The notes: generated by a model from the letters alone, not told the origin. Shown: positions 15,979-25,284, numbered from the stretch's first letter. The stretch is DNA of 64,000 nt from Acidilobaceae archaeon (GCA_025058835.1 JANXEI010000002.1:310001-374000), one strand, 5' to 3'. Program-made: numbers and translations.

Positions 15979-16886
15979 CTCTGGGGCTTATAAGGCTCGT
16001 GATAGGCGGCCCCTAGGTATAGGCCTATCATAGAGAGAACCATCAGTCCTAGTATCCTCTTCTTGTGAGAGAGCGCCACCTCTTTGGTAGGCCTTCTCAT
16101 TAACCTCGCCGCCTCGAGAGCCACCATCAAGTTCACGGGGAGAACTATAGCTAGATATGCTACAGCGTCCACCAGATCGAGTAGGGGAGGGAGGAAGCTT
16201 ACCGCAATAGAGAGGCCGTAGAGGAGTGCCGCTAAAGTTGCAGCAAACCCTTCCCCATACACGTTTGCTATGGTTCTCACTCCTGCCTTCCTGTCTCCCT
16301 CCACATCTGGTATCCCCTTTGCAATCTCCCTCGCTAGCACTGAAAGGAAGGCCATGAGGGTGTAGAGCAGAGCTCTCGCGAGTAGATCTTGTCTATAGTC
16401 CTCGAGCCTGAGTGCTGCCAGGACGGCTCCGACAGCTATAGGGAAGGAGGTGAGGAGGGCTACCAGCAGGTTACCGAGGAGAAACGCCCTCTTCCCTCCT
16501 ACATTGTAGAGGTTGGCCGCTACGAGGAAGGACAGCGTAAGGAGGAAGAAGAGGGGCACAGGCTCGAGGGTTAGGGAGAGGAGCAGGCTTGCTAGCACAT
16601 AGAAGATAGAGGCTGCCCAGGCAGCCCTCACGCTCACCCTGCCAGAGGGAAGCGGGCGCCACGGAGCGTTCACCCTGTCTGCCTCCAGGTCCATTATGTC
16701 GTTCACCGTCATGACGGAGAACGAAACTAGCATAGCTATGAGCGATATGGCTATGAACTCGTAGGGGGAGAACATGGTGGGAGGAGAGCCAGATATGACA
16801 GAAGCGCCCAGGAAGATAGCGAGAGTCCCTGCTATCGCGTTCGGCACTCGGCCAAGCTCTAGTAATCCCTTGATGGTGTTCAGCAC
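15975..16886 (-). CDS. UbiA-family prenyltransferase, probable digeranylgeranylglyceryl phosphate synthase
   Basis: Adds the second geranylgeranyl chain to GGGP, a core step of archaeal ether-lipid synthesis. 303 residues and about eight membrane spans. The first Asp-rich motif is NDIMDLEADRVN (N62, D63, D66, D70), the second GIPDVEGDRKAG. An N-terminal RVPNAIAG and PWRPLPSGRVS agree with archaeal DGGGPS rather than MenA. GTG start at 16886. Divergent from the TFE-beta-like gene, with a shared promoter region at 16887-16968. Confidence 0.87.
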   Translation of the reverse strand: MLNTIKGLLELGRVPNAIAGTLAIFLGASVISGSPPTMFSPYEFIAISLIAMLVSFSVMTVNDIMDLEADRVNAPWRPLPSGRVSVRAAWAASIFYVLASLLLSLTLEPVPLFFLLTLSFLVAANLYNVGGKRAFLLGNLLVALLTSFPIAVGAVLAALRLEDYRQDLLARALLYTLMAFLSVLAREIAKGIPDVEGDRKAGVRTIANVYGEGFAATLAALLYGLSIAVSFLPPLLDLVDAVAYLAIVLPVNLMVALEAARLMRRPTKEVALSHKKRILGLMVLSMIGLYLGAAYHEPYKPQR

Positions 16887-16950
16887 AGATTTCCCTCTTC
16901 TCAGGAGCTCGGATAGGACTTTTTAGCCTCCGCTGTTCCGTATTACATGA

Positions 16951-16957
16951 TATATAA
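16951..16957 (+). promoter_or_regulatory. TATA box before the TFE-beta-like gene
   Basis: TATATAA lies 12-18 bases before TTG 16969 and 15-21 before GTG 16972. This is short for a leaderless transcript, so the start may be slightly downstream or the TATA may be shared with the divergent prenyltransferase gene. Confidence 0.5.
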
Positions 16958-16968
16958 GGTGTAAGGCT

Positions 16969-17361
16969 TTGGTGCGACAGCTGGAGTCTTATGAAGAGAA
17001 AGCAATCCAACTGATCAAGTCGAAGGGCTCTGTACTGCAGAGCGAGCTGTGGAAAATGTTGAGCCTGGACAGCAGGGAGGGCTCGAGGCTCGTACAGAGG
17101 CTCATAAAGAGGGGTCTCGTGGGGAGGGAGGAGGTCACTATGAACGGTCGGAGGACCTTCCGTCTTGTGGTTTTGCAGAGGAACAAGAAAGAGGGCTCAA
17201 TTCTCATAAACATTGAGAGCATAATAGACCTCCCCTGTACGGTGTGTCCACAAATAGATCAGTGTGAGCCCGGCAACAGCGTGGAGCCAGGCACATGCGC
17301 TATAATGGATAACTGGTTGGACAAAGTAATCAGGGAAGGAAAGACGACAAGATCTCGCTGA
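16969..17361 (+). CDS. TFE-beta-like transcription factor (RPC39/RPC34 homologue) with four-Cys cluster
   Basis: 130 residues. An N-terminal winged helix (about 8-70; KSKGSVLQSELWKML, LVQRLIKRGLVGREE) is followed by a Cys cluster C90-x2-C93-x5-C99-x10-C110, then a helix. This winged-helix plus Fe-S layout matches crenarchaeal TFE-beta, the partner of TFE-alpha that helps open promoters and is homologous to Pol III subunit RPC39. The [4Fe-4S] state is inferred from the family. TTG 16969 or GTG 16972 is the start. Its 3' end overlaps the convergent trm1 gene by 32 bases. Confidence 0.82.
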   Translation: MVRQLESYEEKAIQLIKSKGSVLQSELWKMLSLDSREGSRLVQRLIKRGLVGREEVTMNGRRTFRLVVLQRNKKEGSILINIESIIDLPCTVCPQIDQCEPGNSVEPGTCAIMDNWLDKVIREGKTTRSR

Positions 17362-18484
17362 GAGGCGCATTGCTCCTGAAACCCGTGGGAGAGAAGAGGG
17401 TCGGAGTGGCATCATAGCCCTTCTCCCTGAGCCTACCGATGACCTCCTCGAGCTTGGGCGTCCTTGCCTTGAGGGCAGAGGAGATGGCATCTGTTCTCTG
17501 GTGCACAAACCTCTGGAGCCTCGCCTCCTCTCGCGCTAGTTCTAAGATCTCTATTATCCTCTGCTGGGAAGACAGGTAGACCTGTGCCCTTGCTCTAGCC
17601 AACAGGTCCTGGAGGAGGGGAAGGTCAAAGAGGTCTCCCCTCCACAGGGGGCCTATGGAGTCCTTCTCCTCACACTCCTCAAAGTGTGCCAGAGAGTTTT
17701 TGCATATCCTCAACATCCCTAGCTCCTCCTCTACCATCCTGAGGGACCTGCTCGAGCTCCTGCCGACCAGCACGAACACCCTCACGTAGTAGTCCACGTA
17801 AAGGGAGAGCAGGGGCCTGATCCACTTGTCGTACCTGGCCGCAGCCCTAGCTATGTAACCCAGGAGAACCCGTGCTGCTACCTCTTTCGACTGGGGGATC
17901 TTCTGGAGCTTGCACCCATACCTCCTCAGCGCCTTGCTCCTCTTGGAGCCCTCTAGGACCGCGGTATCTGTGGCTGTGACCATGAGCAGGCCTCCGTTGC
18001 CTACGAGGTTTATGGCTGAGTCGAGAAAAGGAACAGGGGAACCGTAAGGGTCTATGTCCACGGCAAGGACGGGGACGCCTTTGCCTTTGAGGTCGCTCAG
18101 CAGCGCATTAGCGTCCCTCCTGGCAAAGCTTACCTTATGCCATATGCCGTTTAGGGCGACGTTCTTCTCGATCAGCTCATATGCCTCCCTGTCCACGTCT
18201 CCACAGTAAACCCTCCCTACCCCCTCGCTCTCTAGCGCGTATCTGATACACCTTACGCCCGTTGCGGCAAGGGGCTCTGCTACCGTGAAAGGCCTCTTGG
18301 GGGCGTATAGGGAGGCGTAGGAGGAGAGGACAAGCACGCTCAGATCTCTGTTGAACTCCATTGCCGGGTTGTAGAACACAGGCATCCAGGCAGGCTCTAG
18401 CCTCCCCCCGCTCACCAGCCCCCGAGGCTCAGGGAGGTAGATGAGGACCTTCCCTTCCCTCGTGACCACCAGGCCAGAGCTCAT
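17330..18484 (-). CDS. trm1: tRNA (guanine26-N2)-dimethyltransferase Trm1
   Basis: Methylates G26 of tRNA. 384 residues: FYNPAMEFNRDLSVLVLS, SAM motif AEPLAATGVRCIRYALE, DVDREAYELIEKNVALNG, the catalytic DIDPYGSPVPFLDSA and a C-terminal zinc-like, Cys-containing region. ATG start at 18484, lying inside the upstream NTPase gene (overlap 56 bases). Confidence 0.95.
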   Translation of the reverse strand: MSSGLVVTREGKVLIYLPEPRGLVSGGRLEPAWMPVFYNPAMEFNRDLSVLVLSSYASLYAPKRPFTVAEPLAATGVRCIRYALESEGVGRVYCGDVDREAYELIEKNVALNGIWHKVSFARRDANALLSDLKGKGVPVLAVDIDPYGSPVPFLDSAINLVGNGGLLMVTATDTAVLEGSKRSKALRRYGCKLQKIPQSKEVAARVLLGYIARAAARYDKWIRPLLSLYVDYYVRVFVLVGRSSSRSLRMVEEELGMLRICKNSLAHFEECEEKDSIGPLWRGDLFDLPLLQDLLARARAQVYLSSQQRIIEILELAREEARLQRFVHQRTDAISSALKARTPKLEEVIGRLREKGYDATPTLFSPTGFRSNAPLSEILSSFLP

Positions 18485-19004
18485 CCGAGAGCCTCCTGCT
18501 CTGAGAGAGGAGGGAGCTCCTATTATTCAGCGTCACCTCGATGACCTGCCCCCTCCTCCTCGCCATTTCGAAAATGCGGGGATGGGTCTCGGGGAGCCTC
18601 CTATGGATCACTGCAAGCACAGGCTTCTCTGAGACCAAGGCCTCCTCGATTGCCCGCGAGAGCCTACCTATCGCCATCTCCATAGGGCCAATCTCGTCTA
18701 TGCCTATGACGCATGACTCCCTTATTGCGCGATAGATAGCGTTGGCGCCCACCTTCCCCGCCTCCTCTACCATAACTACGTACCTCCCTACCCTGGGCTC
18801 TCCGCTGCCCTCCTTCGCAAGCCATGCGCTCTCGCCAGAGAGGAGGTCCACTATCCTGAAGCCCACCCTCCTCCCCCCTTCCCTCACCTCTGGCGCATAG
18901 ATGCCGCCCACTGCGCACCCCCTTCGCCTTAGCTCCTCCACTATGGCGAAGAAGAGGGTGCTCTTGCCCACCCCAGGCGTGCCGGTAATGAAAAGGCCTC
19001 TCAT
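18429..19004 (-). CDS. Nucleoside-triphosphatase, THEP1 family
   Basis: P-loop NTPase of 191 residues. Walker A GTPGVGKST (8-16), GIYAPEVREGGRRVGF, Walker B-like VIGIDEIGPMEM, and the IHRR sensor are the THEP1 signature; characterised thermophile members hydrolyse NTPs, physiological role unclear. It starts one base after the stop of the upstream HTH gene and runs 56 bases into trm1, so the three genes form a coupled operon. The C-terminal 18 residues, lying over trm1, may be a late extension. Confidence 0.9.
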   Translation of the reverse strand: MRGLFITGTPGVGKSTLFFAIVEELRRRGCAVGGIYAPEVREGGRRVGFRIVDLLSGESAWLAKEGSGEPRVGRYVVMVEEAGKVGANAIYRAIRESCVIGIDEIGPMEMAIGRLSRAIEEALVSEKPVLAVIHRRLPETHPRIFEMARRRGQVIEVTLNNRSSLLSQSRRLSDELWPGGHEGREGPHLPP

Positions 19005-19946
19005 CTAACCCCGCATCTCCTTTATGAGCTCTATCACTTCCTCTTTCGTCAAAGCCTCGACGCCTTCCCTTTTCAGCTTTAGCGCTGATTCGCGGTTCTC
19101 GACAACTGCGAACACCTCACTCTTCGTCACCCTGCTGACCTTCATAGAGTTGTAATACTTTGCCAGGAAGCTGCTCAGGCTCTCTTTCCCATGCTCTATT
19201 ACCAGCGAGACCCCTGTCTCCTCCCTCTTCCCTATTATGTCGAAGGCCGTCCTCCTCGCATGGGCTACCTTGAAGCCCATACTCAGGAGGGCGTTAGCTA
19301 TGACGATCTCCCCCGACGTGTCGAGCTGTTCAGGCCTCCTCTCCCCCTTCTCCTCAGCGAAGACGTCAACGGCCTTCAATATCTCCTCTCCGAACATCTC
19401 CACTAACTTTTCCCCCCTCTCTATGCTGGGATCCATGGTACCTCTCTCGTACTCGTAAACGGTCTTCCTCGACACTCTGAGCGCCTGTGCTACTTGCCCC
19501 AAGCTCATGTCCATCTCGTTCCTCCTCCTCCTCAGCTCCTCACTGTTTATCTTTACCTTCAACGTGTCCCCGCTCTGGTACACGTATATCTTCTCGTTCT
19601 CTAGGACCTTCTCCAGGGAGGAGGGGGTCAAGACCATCACGCCGTGCTTCTCATATACCACCTCGTCCAGGAGCTCCCTCCCGCCAGCTTCTTCTGCTAT
19701 GACCAGCGAGCTCGCCCTCAAGGCGGAGGCAACGCTCTTCAACTCTTCTGCTTCTGCCCTGGAGAGGCGGGATAGATCGTCCAGTACCTTCAGCAGCGAT
19801 ATGCGCCCGTCTTTGAGCCTTGCCATCACGTCAATGCTCCGCCGCGAGGAGCTCCTAGGGTACTCTAGCACTACAAAGCCGGAGACGTTGTCGTATACTG
19901 ACCCTATTGTCCTATATAGAGTGTCGCGGGGTCCTCCCTGTTGCAT
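19005..19946 (-). CDS. Archaeal HTH (XRE-like) transcriptional regulator, UPF-type
   Basis: 313 residues. A central helix-turn-helix (about 133-190; RRRRNEMDMSLGQVAQALRVSRKTVYEYERG) is flanked by two alpha/beta domains that look like a duplicated restriction-endonuclease-like or receiver fold. This is the layout of the conserved archaeal 'putative HTH-type transcriptional regulatory protein' family. First gene of the operon with the THEP1 NTPase and trm1. ATG start at 19946. Target unknown. Confidence 0.82.
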   Translation of the reverse strand: MQQGGPRDTLYRTIGSVYDNVSGFVVLEYPRSSSRRSIDVMARLKDGRISLLKVLDDLSRLSRAEAEELKSVASALRASSLVIAEEAGGRELLDEVVYEKHGVMVLTPSSLEKVLENEKIYVYQSGDTLKVKINSEELRRRRNEMDMSLGQVAQALRVSRKTVYEYERGTMDPSIERGEKLVEMFGEEILKAVDVFAEEKGERRPEQLDTSGEIVIANALLSMGFKVAHARRTAFDIIGKREETGVSLVIEHGKESLSSFLAKYYNSMKVSRVTKSEVFAVVENRESALKLKREGVEALTKEEVIELIKEMRG

Positions 19947-20014
19947 TACACCCCCACTCTACGACCACACATATAATAGTCCTCTCGTCTTTTAAAGGTT
20001 AACATAGTTGTGGA

Positions 20015-20887
20015 GTGAGCTTGAGGGCAGCGAGGCTTCTGGAGATCCTTTTAGAGATGAGGGAGGAGATGGAGAGGGAGGAGAGGAGGACCTCTTACCT
20101 AGAGGGGGAAAGGAGGGGAGGCGTAATCAGGACGAGGGCTAGGGGAACTGTCGCAATAGTAGGCGATATCCACGGAGATCTTGAAACGATGAGGATCATC
20201 CTGAGGGAGGCAGAGAGGAAGGCGGACTCTCTCGTTCTGCTGGGAGACTACATAGATAGAGGGCCGCCCGAGGGGCAGGTTGGAGTCCTGGAGGAGCTGT
20301 ACTCCCTCAAGATGACGATGGGGGAGAGGGCGGTGATACTGCGCGGAAACCACGAGCCGGGCTTTGGTATAGCCTCCTCCCCTCACGACTTCCCAATGGC
20401 CTTGCGCCTCCTGTTCGGGGAGACCTGGAGGGAGCTATACGATGCATCCGTAAAGCTCTTCGAGGCTATGCCGCACGCGCTGATCTTGGAGGGAGGCCTG
20501 CTCGCACTGCACGGAGGCCCGCCGGTAGAGCCGGCGCCAGACCCCTTCACCTACCTAGCTTCCGGAAGGGAGAGAGGGAGGCTAGTGGAGATACTCTTTA
20601 ACGACCCAACAGAGGCGCCCGTAGAGGCAGCGCCGAGCCCTCGGGGGGCAGGTTTCGTTTGGGGCGCGGCCGTAACAAGGAGGGCTCTGAACATAGTTGG
20701 AGCGCAGCTCATCGTGAGGGGTCACGAGGCGCCGCCTGAGGGCTTCAAGTTCAACCATGGCAAGAAGGTCGTTACCCTGTTCTCGAGGCTCGGCCTGCCC
20801 TACTTGAACTCCCGGGCAGCCTTCATGCTCTGCGCTCCAGAAGACATATCGTCTCCGGAAAGCTGTATAATAACCGTCACTCGTTAG
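20015..20887 (+). CDS. Serine/threonine protein phosphatase, PPP family
   Basis: Metal-dependent phosphoprotein phosphatase of 290 residues. The three PPP signatures are intact: GDIHGDLET, GDYIDRGPPEGQ and RGNHE. Later metal ligands are in LALHGGPP and VRGHEAPP. Related to archaeal PP1/PP2A-like enzymes. GTG start at 20015; a TTG 6 bases downstream is possible. The N-terminus carries a charged helix, and the 3' end overlaps the convergent regulator gene by 11 bases. Confidence 0.93.
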   Translation: MSLRAARLLEILLEMREEMEREERRTSYLEGERRGGVIRTRARGTVAIVGDIHGDLETMRIILREAERKADSLVLLGDYIDRGPPEGQVGVLEELYSLKMTMGERAVILRGNHEPGFGIASSPHDFPMALRLLFGETWRELYDASVKLFEAMPHALILEGGLLALHGGPPVEPAPDPFTYLASGRERGRLVEILFNDPTEAPVEAAPSPRGAGFVWGAAVTRRALNIVGAQLIVRGHEAPPEGFKFNHGKKVVTLFSRLGLPYLNSRAAFMLCAPEDISSPESCIITVTR

Positions 20888-21287
20888 CCCTTTTCAGTTT
20901 TGCCGTGGGTTCGTAGCGAGTAGCAGGACATCCCTGGTCAGCGGCGATCTCATTGATTGCCATGCAGATATCACAGAACGTCTTCTGGTAGAGGTAAAAG
21001 TCTATTTTCCCTGTCTCGTTGTAGTATGCGACGAGCTTTCTCACCGCGTTCCTTAGCAGTTGCGTGAGATGCTCGTCAGAACTGATCCTCTTTATGTACT
21101 TGTCCCCTCTCTTACCCTCTGTGTACAAGGTTATCGCAGCGGGCGTAGTGCCAAGTATCTTCGAGGCCATGTACTTGCTAAGGTTACACTCCTCCACGAG
21201 CATTTTGGCCATCAAAGACCTTATCGAGGGGAATATCGCCTTGGCTGCATGTTCACAAGGTAGTTCTGCCTTTTCTTCTCTGCTCAT
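20877..21287 (-). CDS. COG2522-like HTH regulator with conserved cysteines
   Basis: 136 residues. An N-terminal PCEHAAKAIFPSIRSLMAKML, then a lambda-repressor-like HTH (NLSKYMASKILGTTPAAITLYTEGKRG), resembles the DNA-binding half of ThiR-type archaeal regulators but without a ligand domain. A C-terminal C-x2-C (FCDIC, residues about 105-108) plus a later Cys and Cys11 could bind metal or Fe-S, as proposed for this family. ATG start at 21287. Convergent with the phosphatase gene. Confidence 0.78.
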   Translation of the reverse strand: MSREEKAELPCEHAAKAIFPSIRSLMAKMLVEECNLSKYMASKILGTTPAAITLYTEGKRGDKYIKRISSDEHLTQLLRNAVRKLVAYYNETGKIDFYLYQKTFCDICMAINEIAADQGCPATRYEPTAKLKRANE

Positions 21288-21339
21288 GATGTCTACCAGA
21301 TCAGCATGCCCTCTTCAGGCTAATATAGGGTAACATATA

Positions 21340-22059
21340 CTATCTCCTCTTAACCAGTAAGTCTCTCAGCATACCTTTCTCTCTCTGGTTTAGGTGAAGG
21401 ATGACCCCTTGGCCTTTCCCCATGCTTGGAGGCCGTATCTCGCCGTCAAAGTAAACGTAACCTGCGCTCACGACCTCCATTATCAAGCTCTCGTGCCAAC
21501 CTTGGACGGCCCTCTTCAGCTCCTCCTCGAAATTATTCGCCCTCTTGACTTCCTCCTCGCTAGGGGCAGCTCCGCAGACTATGCAACTAAGTTCGGGGGT
21601 AATCGACATGAAGCCGCAGCGAGGACAGCGGAGGGGGAGGGGGAGCCCATATCTCTCCCACAGCGTTCGCAGCATAGACAGGAGGGAGGGGTCCTTGAGC
21701 ACCTCCTTGTAGAGCCTAGGGGCTGCCCTTCCGGCAAGCTCAGGGGCTCTAAACATCAAGAACTCTGCCTTTGCAAGGTCTAGCTCCCTATCTCCTGAGA
21801 GGAGTTTGGAGGCGACGTACTTGTATATGCCATCCCTCTTCTCTTCCAGCTTCTTAAGCACGAGGCTCTCCTCCACTTTTCTGCCCCTCTCCATCATGTT
21901 CTGGACTACTTCTTCCACGATCTCAGAGAGCTCTGCTGGCTCTATCAGCCCTTCCATTCCCAACCTCTTCAACAACTCCTCTGAGACCTTGGCCACGATG
22001 TCTCTAGGATCCTCCTCTTCCCTCCTCCTTCTGTGGAGCTTGGCTCTTTTCTTCTCCAA
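21340..22059 (-). CDS. Conserved hypothetical protein with a zinc ribbon
   Basis: 239 residues, family not recognised. A very basic start (KKRAKLHRRRREEE) is followed by a helical region, and near residue 145-165 a zinc ribbon LRCPRCGFMS...LSCIVCGA (C-x2-C, C-x2-C). The C-terminus ends in LNQREKGMLRDLLVKRR. A nucleic-acid-binding role would fit the charge and ribbon but is only a guess. Transcribed alone; a TATA-like CTATTTAAAAC on the minus strand is at 22088-22098. Confidence 0.75.
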   Translation of the reverse strand: MEKKRAKLHRRRREEEDPRDIVAKVSEELLKRLGMEGLIEPAELSEIVEEVVQNMMERGRKVEESLVLKKLEEKRDGIYKYVASKLLSGDRELDLAKAEFLMFRAPELAGRAAPRLYKEVLKDPSLLSMLRTLWERYGLPLPLRCPRCGFMSITPELSCIVCGAAPSEEEVKRANNFEEELKRAVQGWHESLIMEVVSAGYVYFDGEIRPPSMGKGQGVILHLNQREKGMLRDLLVKRR

Positions 22060-22362
22060 GACGCTTCCGAAAGATAATGGTGGACGCGTTTTAAATAGTA
22101 GTTGCGATGTTTCACAACCGAATACGGCAGAGGGTGTAAGGTTCGGAGGTCACTTATATGCTATTTGCGAGCGGCGGCCAACGGTAATACCAAAGGGGGA
22201 GGAGGAGTGGGGAAGAGAGGGACTCAACAAAGTTTTATTATAATAAAACATTTGCCTGTCGCTTATGGAAGAGAAACAGAGGAGCTCATAGTAGCTGTGG
22301 TCAAGAACTCTTCTCTATTTCGGCGCGGACAACATCTTTAGATTTGGCTCCGGTGGTGAGGG
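22060..22362. other. 303-base intergenic region between two divergent genes
   Basis: No convincing coding frame. It holds the minus-strand TATA-like element near 22088-22098, a possible small hairpin (CCGAA/TTCGG, about 22118-22146), the 18-base palindrome at 22232-22249 and, just before the RNR gene, GGTGGTGAGGG as its ribosome site. A cobalamin riboswitch would be tempting upstream of a B12-dependent enzyme, but I see no B12-box and do not claim one. Confidence 0.6.
22232..22249. promoter_or_regulatory. Perfect 18-base palindrome upstream of the ribonucleotide reductase gene
   Basis: GTTTTATTATAATAAAAC equals its own reverse complement. It lies 114-131 bases before the ATG of the RNR gene in an otherwise G-rich stretch. 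The AT core may also serve as a TATA element. It looks like a site for a dimeric regulator. Confidence 0.55.
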
Positions 22363-25284
22363 ATGAGCGACGAGCTAGAGCTAAAGCTGATCCAGGAGTC
22401 CCCCCTGAGGCCTGAAGCAGAGGACGAGGCAAAGAAGAGCCTCCTGAAGAGAATCTATGATGAGGTAAGGAAGGCATACAACGGGAGGGCCCTTAACGGC
22501 GGCGAGTTAGCCCCTCTCCCTGAATGCGTAAAGGACGAGTCCCCCTGCCCTGACGACATGCTCTTCACTTACAATGCCATCAGAGTGCTCATGTCTAGAT
22601 ACATGAGCAGGGGGGAAAACGGGCTGTTTGCAGAGACTCCTAGCATGGTCATGGCAAGAGTTGCCCTCGGCATGAAAGAGAGAGTGGAGCCTTGGAGCCT
22701 GTACAGGCTGCTGGTTGAGGGCTACTACATGTTCAACAGTCCTACCTTGTTCAACCTATACGTGGATAAGGCATATGGTACTCTCTCTGCCTGCTATGTC
22801 ACTCCCGTATACGACAGCATGAGAGAGATAATGGATGCGGGAGTAGTACAAGCTATGACGTTCAAGTGGGGAGGAGGTCAAGGTTTCAGCTTCAGCGAGC
22901 TAAGGCCTAGGTGGGACACTGTTAGGGGCACCAGCAGTTTCAGCAGCGGTCCCATGAGCTTTATGCAGCTTTACGACACTATCACAGAGCTGGTGAAACA
23001 GGGAGGGAAGCGTAGAGGAGCTAACATGGGCATAATGCATGTATGGCATCCTGACATATACACCCCAGGCTTCGATCCATACGTAGCGCTTAGGAACAGC
23101 CTGCCGCCCCAGCTCACTAACTTCATCGACGCTACCAAGAAGCTCATAGAGCAGGTAGAGGCGGAGGGATATGAGGTAGACAGGGAGTTCAAGGCCTTTG
23201 TGGAGAACCTGTCTAGGCAGGGCTGGTGGAGCACAGAGGATGCAGGATTCGTTCAGGCAAAGAAGCCTCCCCTCCAGGACGCTAACCTCACTAACTTCAA
23301 CATAAGCGTAGGGATTAACGATGCCTTCATGAAGGCTCTCATGGAGGACTCGGAATGGTGGATGCTGAACCCCAGGCTCTCTGAGAAGGACGGAGTGTAC
23401 AGGATTCATTACTCCATTTCCAGAGCCTACGGGCTTGGAATGCTAGAGGAGCAGTTGCAGAGGTTCCCATGGCTTTTGGAGAACGTCTACCTCAACATAT
23501 ACGAGGACGTGGCAGATGAGGTCAAGCTGAAGGGGCTGCGGGAGCTCGAAGCAGTGAGCAAGGCAAAGGGCTGGCAGATGACCCCTAACGAGAAGAACAC
23601 TCTCGTGTGGAAGGTAAGAGCAAGGGAGCTGTGGGATGAGATAGTAAAGAACGCCTGGGGAGGAGGGGACCCCGGCGTCATATACTTCGACAATCACAAC
23701 AAGTGGAACCCGACTCCTTGGCTGGGGGCCCTGAACGCCACTAACCCCTGTTCGGAGCAGGTCTTGTATCCTTTCGAGAACTGCAATCTGGGCAGCTTTA
23801 ACCTTGCAAAGTACGTTAAAGAGGGGAAGTTCGACGTAGACAGGCTAGCGGAGGACGTAGAAATAATAACGGATGCGATGGATACAGCAATAGACATAAA
23901 CAACCATCCCGACGAGAGGCACTACAAAGTTAACCTCATGACGAGGAAGATAGGAATTGGCTTCATGGGGCTAGCTGAGGCTCTCGCTAAGCTAGGATAT
24001 CCTTACGACAGCGATGAGGCTGTAGCTTTCAGCATGATAGTTTCAGCTGCGCTAGAAGCCTTCAGCTGGAAGAGGAGCTGGGAGCTGGGAGCCAAGCTAG
24101 GTCACGCCCCAGCTTTCGAGTGTAGGAAGTACGACTGGAGGAAGTTCGAGTGCGTAGAGAGAGGGGAACCGGAGGAGCTGGCAGAGTTGCTGGTCCCTGC
24201 CCTGACAAAGGCTCAGAAGGTCATGAGGATAGAGGACGACTGGATAAAGGTTAGGTATCATGAGGGACTAAGGATTCCAGCAGAGATGAGGAAGTTCTCA
24301 GGGATAACGGAGCAGAGGGTAGAGGAGGACGGAAGCTTACGACTTGTGCCTGTAGAAGTTGCCAAGAGGGTCCTGAGGGAGAACTTCGGCATTTCAGAGG
24401 AACACATGGAGAGGGCCCTCTCTGCCAGCAGAGAGGAGGTGCTGGCAGACCCGAAGCTCACCCTCGCCCTAGCTGTCATAGCGCCGGGAAGGCTGTGGGA
24501 GTTGCTGAAGGAGCACGGCAGAGCGCTGGGAGCCAGGGCTCCGAGGAACACCGTAACTACTACCGTGGCTCCCACTGGCACCATAAGCATAATCAGCGGC
24601 ACCAGCAGCGGGATAGAGCCCTTCTTTGCACTAGTTTTCAAGAGACAGGTAACGGTCGGGACTTTCCTCGAGATCGTAAGGGAGTTCAGAAAGGACCTGT
24701 TGGAGCTAGCCAATCAGCATGACGTGAACAGGGAGACCATTATGCTAGTTTACGACATAATCAGGGAGCACAAGGGCAGCATAAGAATGGCTCTGGCCGA
24801 GCTAGAGAGCATAGAGGCCCCGGAGGGCTTCAAGGACGGGCTGAGGAAGCTAGCTAGGAAGTATGCTACTGCCATGGACTTCGACCTCTGGTATCATGTG
24901 GCTCACCAGATAGCAGCCCAGCTCTTCATAGACCAAGCCATAAGCAAGACAGTAAACTTACCAAAGGACGCCACGGTGGAGGACGTACACATGGTGTACC
25001 TCTTGGCATGGCTAGGAGGACTCAAGGGCTTCACTGTATATAGGGATGAGAGCAAAGGGGTACAAGTCATAGTCTTCGGCGGAAAGGGCGGGAAGGAGGA
25101 GAGGAGGCTCATAAAGAAGAGGACGGGCTCGAGGATGGCTCTGGTGAAGAGGCAGATGAACAAAGATGAAGCAGAGAGAGACGCGAGGCTAAAGGAGGTC
25201 TTCGAGGTAAAGGAGGAGAGGAGGGGGGAGGAGGTAGTAGTAAAGATAACGGAGAACTCGACCTGTAAGACTTGTGAGAGATAA
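22363..25284 (+). CDS. nrdJ: Ribonucleotide reductase, adenosylcobalamin-dependent (class II)
   Basis: Reduces ribonucleotides to deoxyribonucleotides. 973 residues, the size of class II enzymes. An N-terminal ETPSMVMARVALG is followed by NSPTLFNLYVDKAYGTLSACYV (redox Cys), GGGQGFSFSELRP, NPCSEQ with thiyl-radical Cys463 and catalytic Glu, FENCNLGSFNL, and PTGTISIISGTSSGIEP. A C-terminal C-T-C-K-T-C-E-R-type tail offers the thioredoxin-reactive cysteine pair. No partner radical subunit is nearby, as expected for a B12 enzyme. ATG start at 22363 with GGTGGTGAGGG just upstream. A hairpin follows the stop. Confidence 0.95.
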   Translation: MSDELELKLIQESPLRPEAEDEAKKSLLKRIYDEVRKAYNGRALNGGELAPLPECVKDESPCPDDMLFTYNAIRVLMSRYMSRGENGLFAETPSMVMARVALGMKERVEPWSLYRLLVEGYYMFNSPTLFNLYVDKAYGTLSACYVTPVYDSMREIMDAGVVQAMTFKWGGGQGFSFSELRPRWDTVRGTSSFSSGPMSFMQLYDTITELVKQGGKRRGANMGIMHVWHPDIYTPGFDPYVALRNSLPPQLTNFIDATKKLIEQVEAEGYEVDREFKAFVENLSRQGWWSTEDAGFVQAKKPPLQDANLTNFNISVGINDAFMKALMEDSEWWMLNPRLSEKDGVYRIHYSISRAYGLGMLEEQLQRFPWLLENVYLNIYEDVADEVKLKGLRELEAVSKAKGWQMTPNEKNTLVWKVRARELWDEIVKNAWGGGDPGVIYFDNHNKWNPTPWLGALNATNPCSEQVLYPFENCNLGSFNLAKYVKEGKFDVDRLAEDVEIITDAMDTAIDINNHPDERHYKVNLMTRKIGIGFMGLAEALAKLGYPYDSDEAVAFSMIVSAALEAFSWKRSWELGAKLGHAPAFECRKYDWRKFECVERGEPEELAELLVPALTKAQKVMRIEDDWIKVRYHEGLRIPAEMRKFSGITEQRVEEDGSLRLVPVEVAKRVLRENFGISEEHMERALSASREEVLADPKLTLALAVIAPGRLWELLKEHGRALGARAPRNTVTTTVAPTGTISIISGTSSGIEPFFALVFKRQVTVGTFLEIVREFRKDLLELANQHDVNRETIMLVYDIIREHKGSIRMALAELESIEAPEGFKDGLRKLARKYATAMDFDLWYHVAHQIAAQLFIDQAISKTVNLPKDATVEDVHMVYLLAWLGGLKGFTVYRDESKGVQVIVFGGKGGKEERRLIKKRTGSRMALVKRQMNKDEAERDARLKEVFEVKEERRGEEVVVKITENSTCKTCER

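Noticed and set aside
22102-22341. 79-residue open frame upstream of the ribonucleotide reductase
   Set aside because: Composition is erratic, no ribosome site, and the palindrome falls in its middle; more likely non-coding.
22060-22362. Cobalamin riboswitch upstream of a B12-dependent enzyme
   Set aside because: No B12-box-like sequence or matching fold could be read, and such riboswitches are not expected in archaea.
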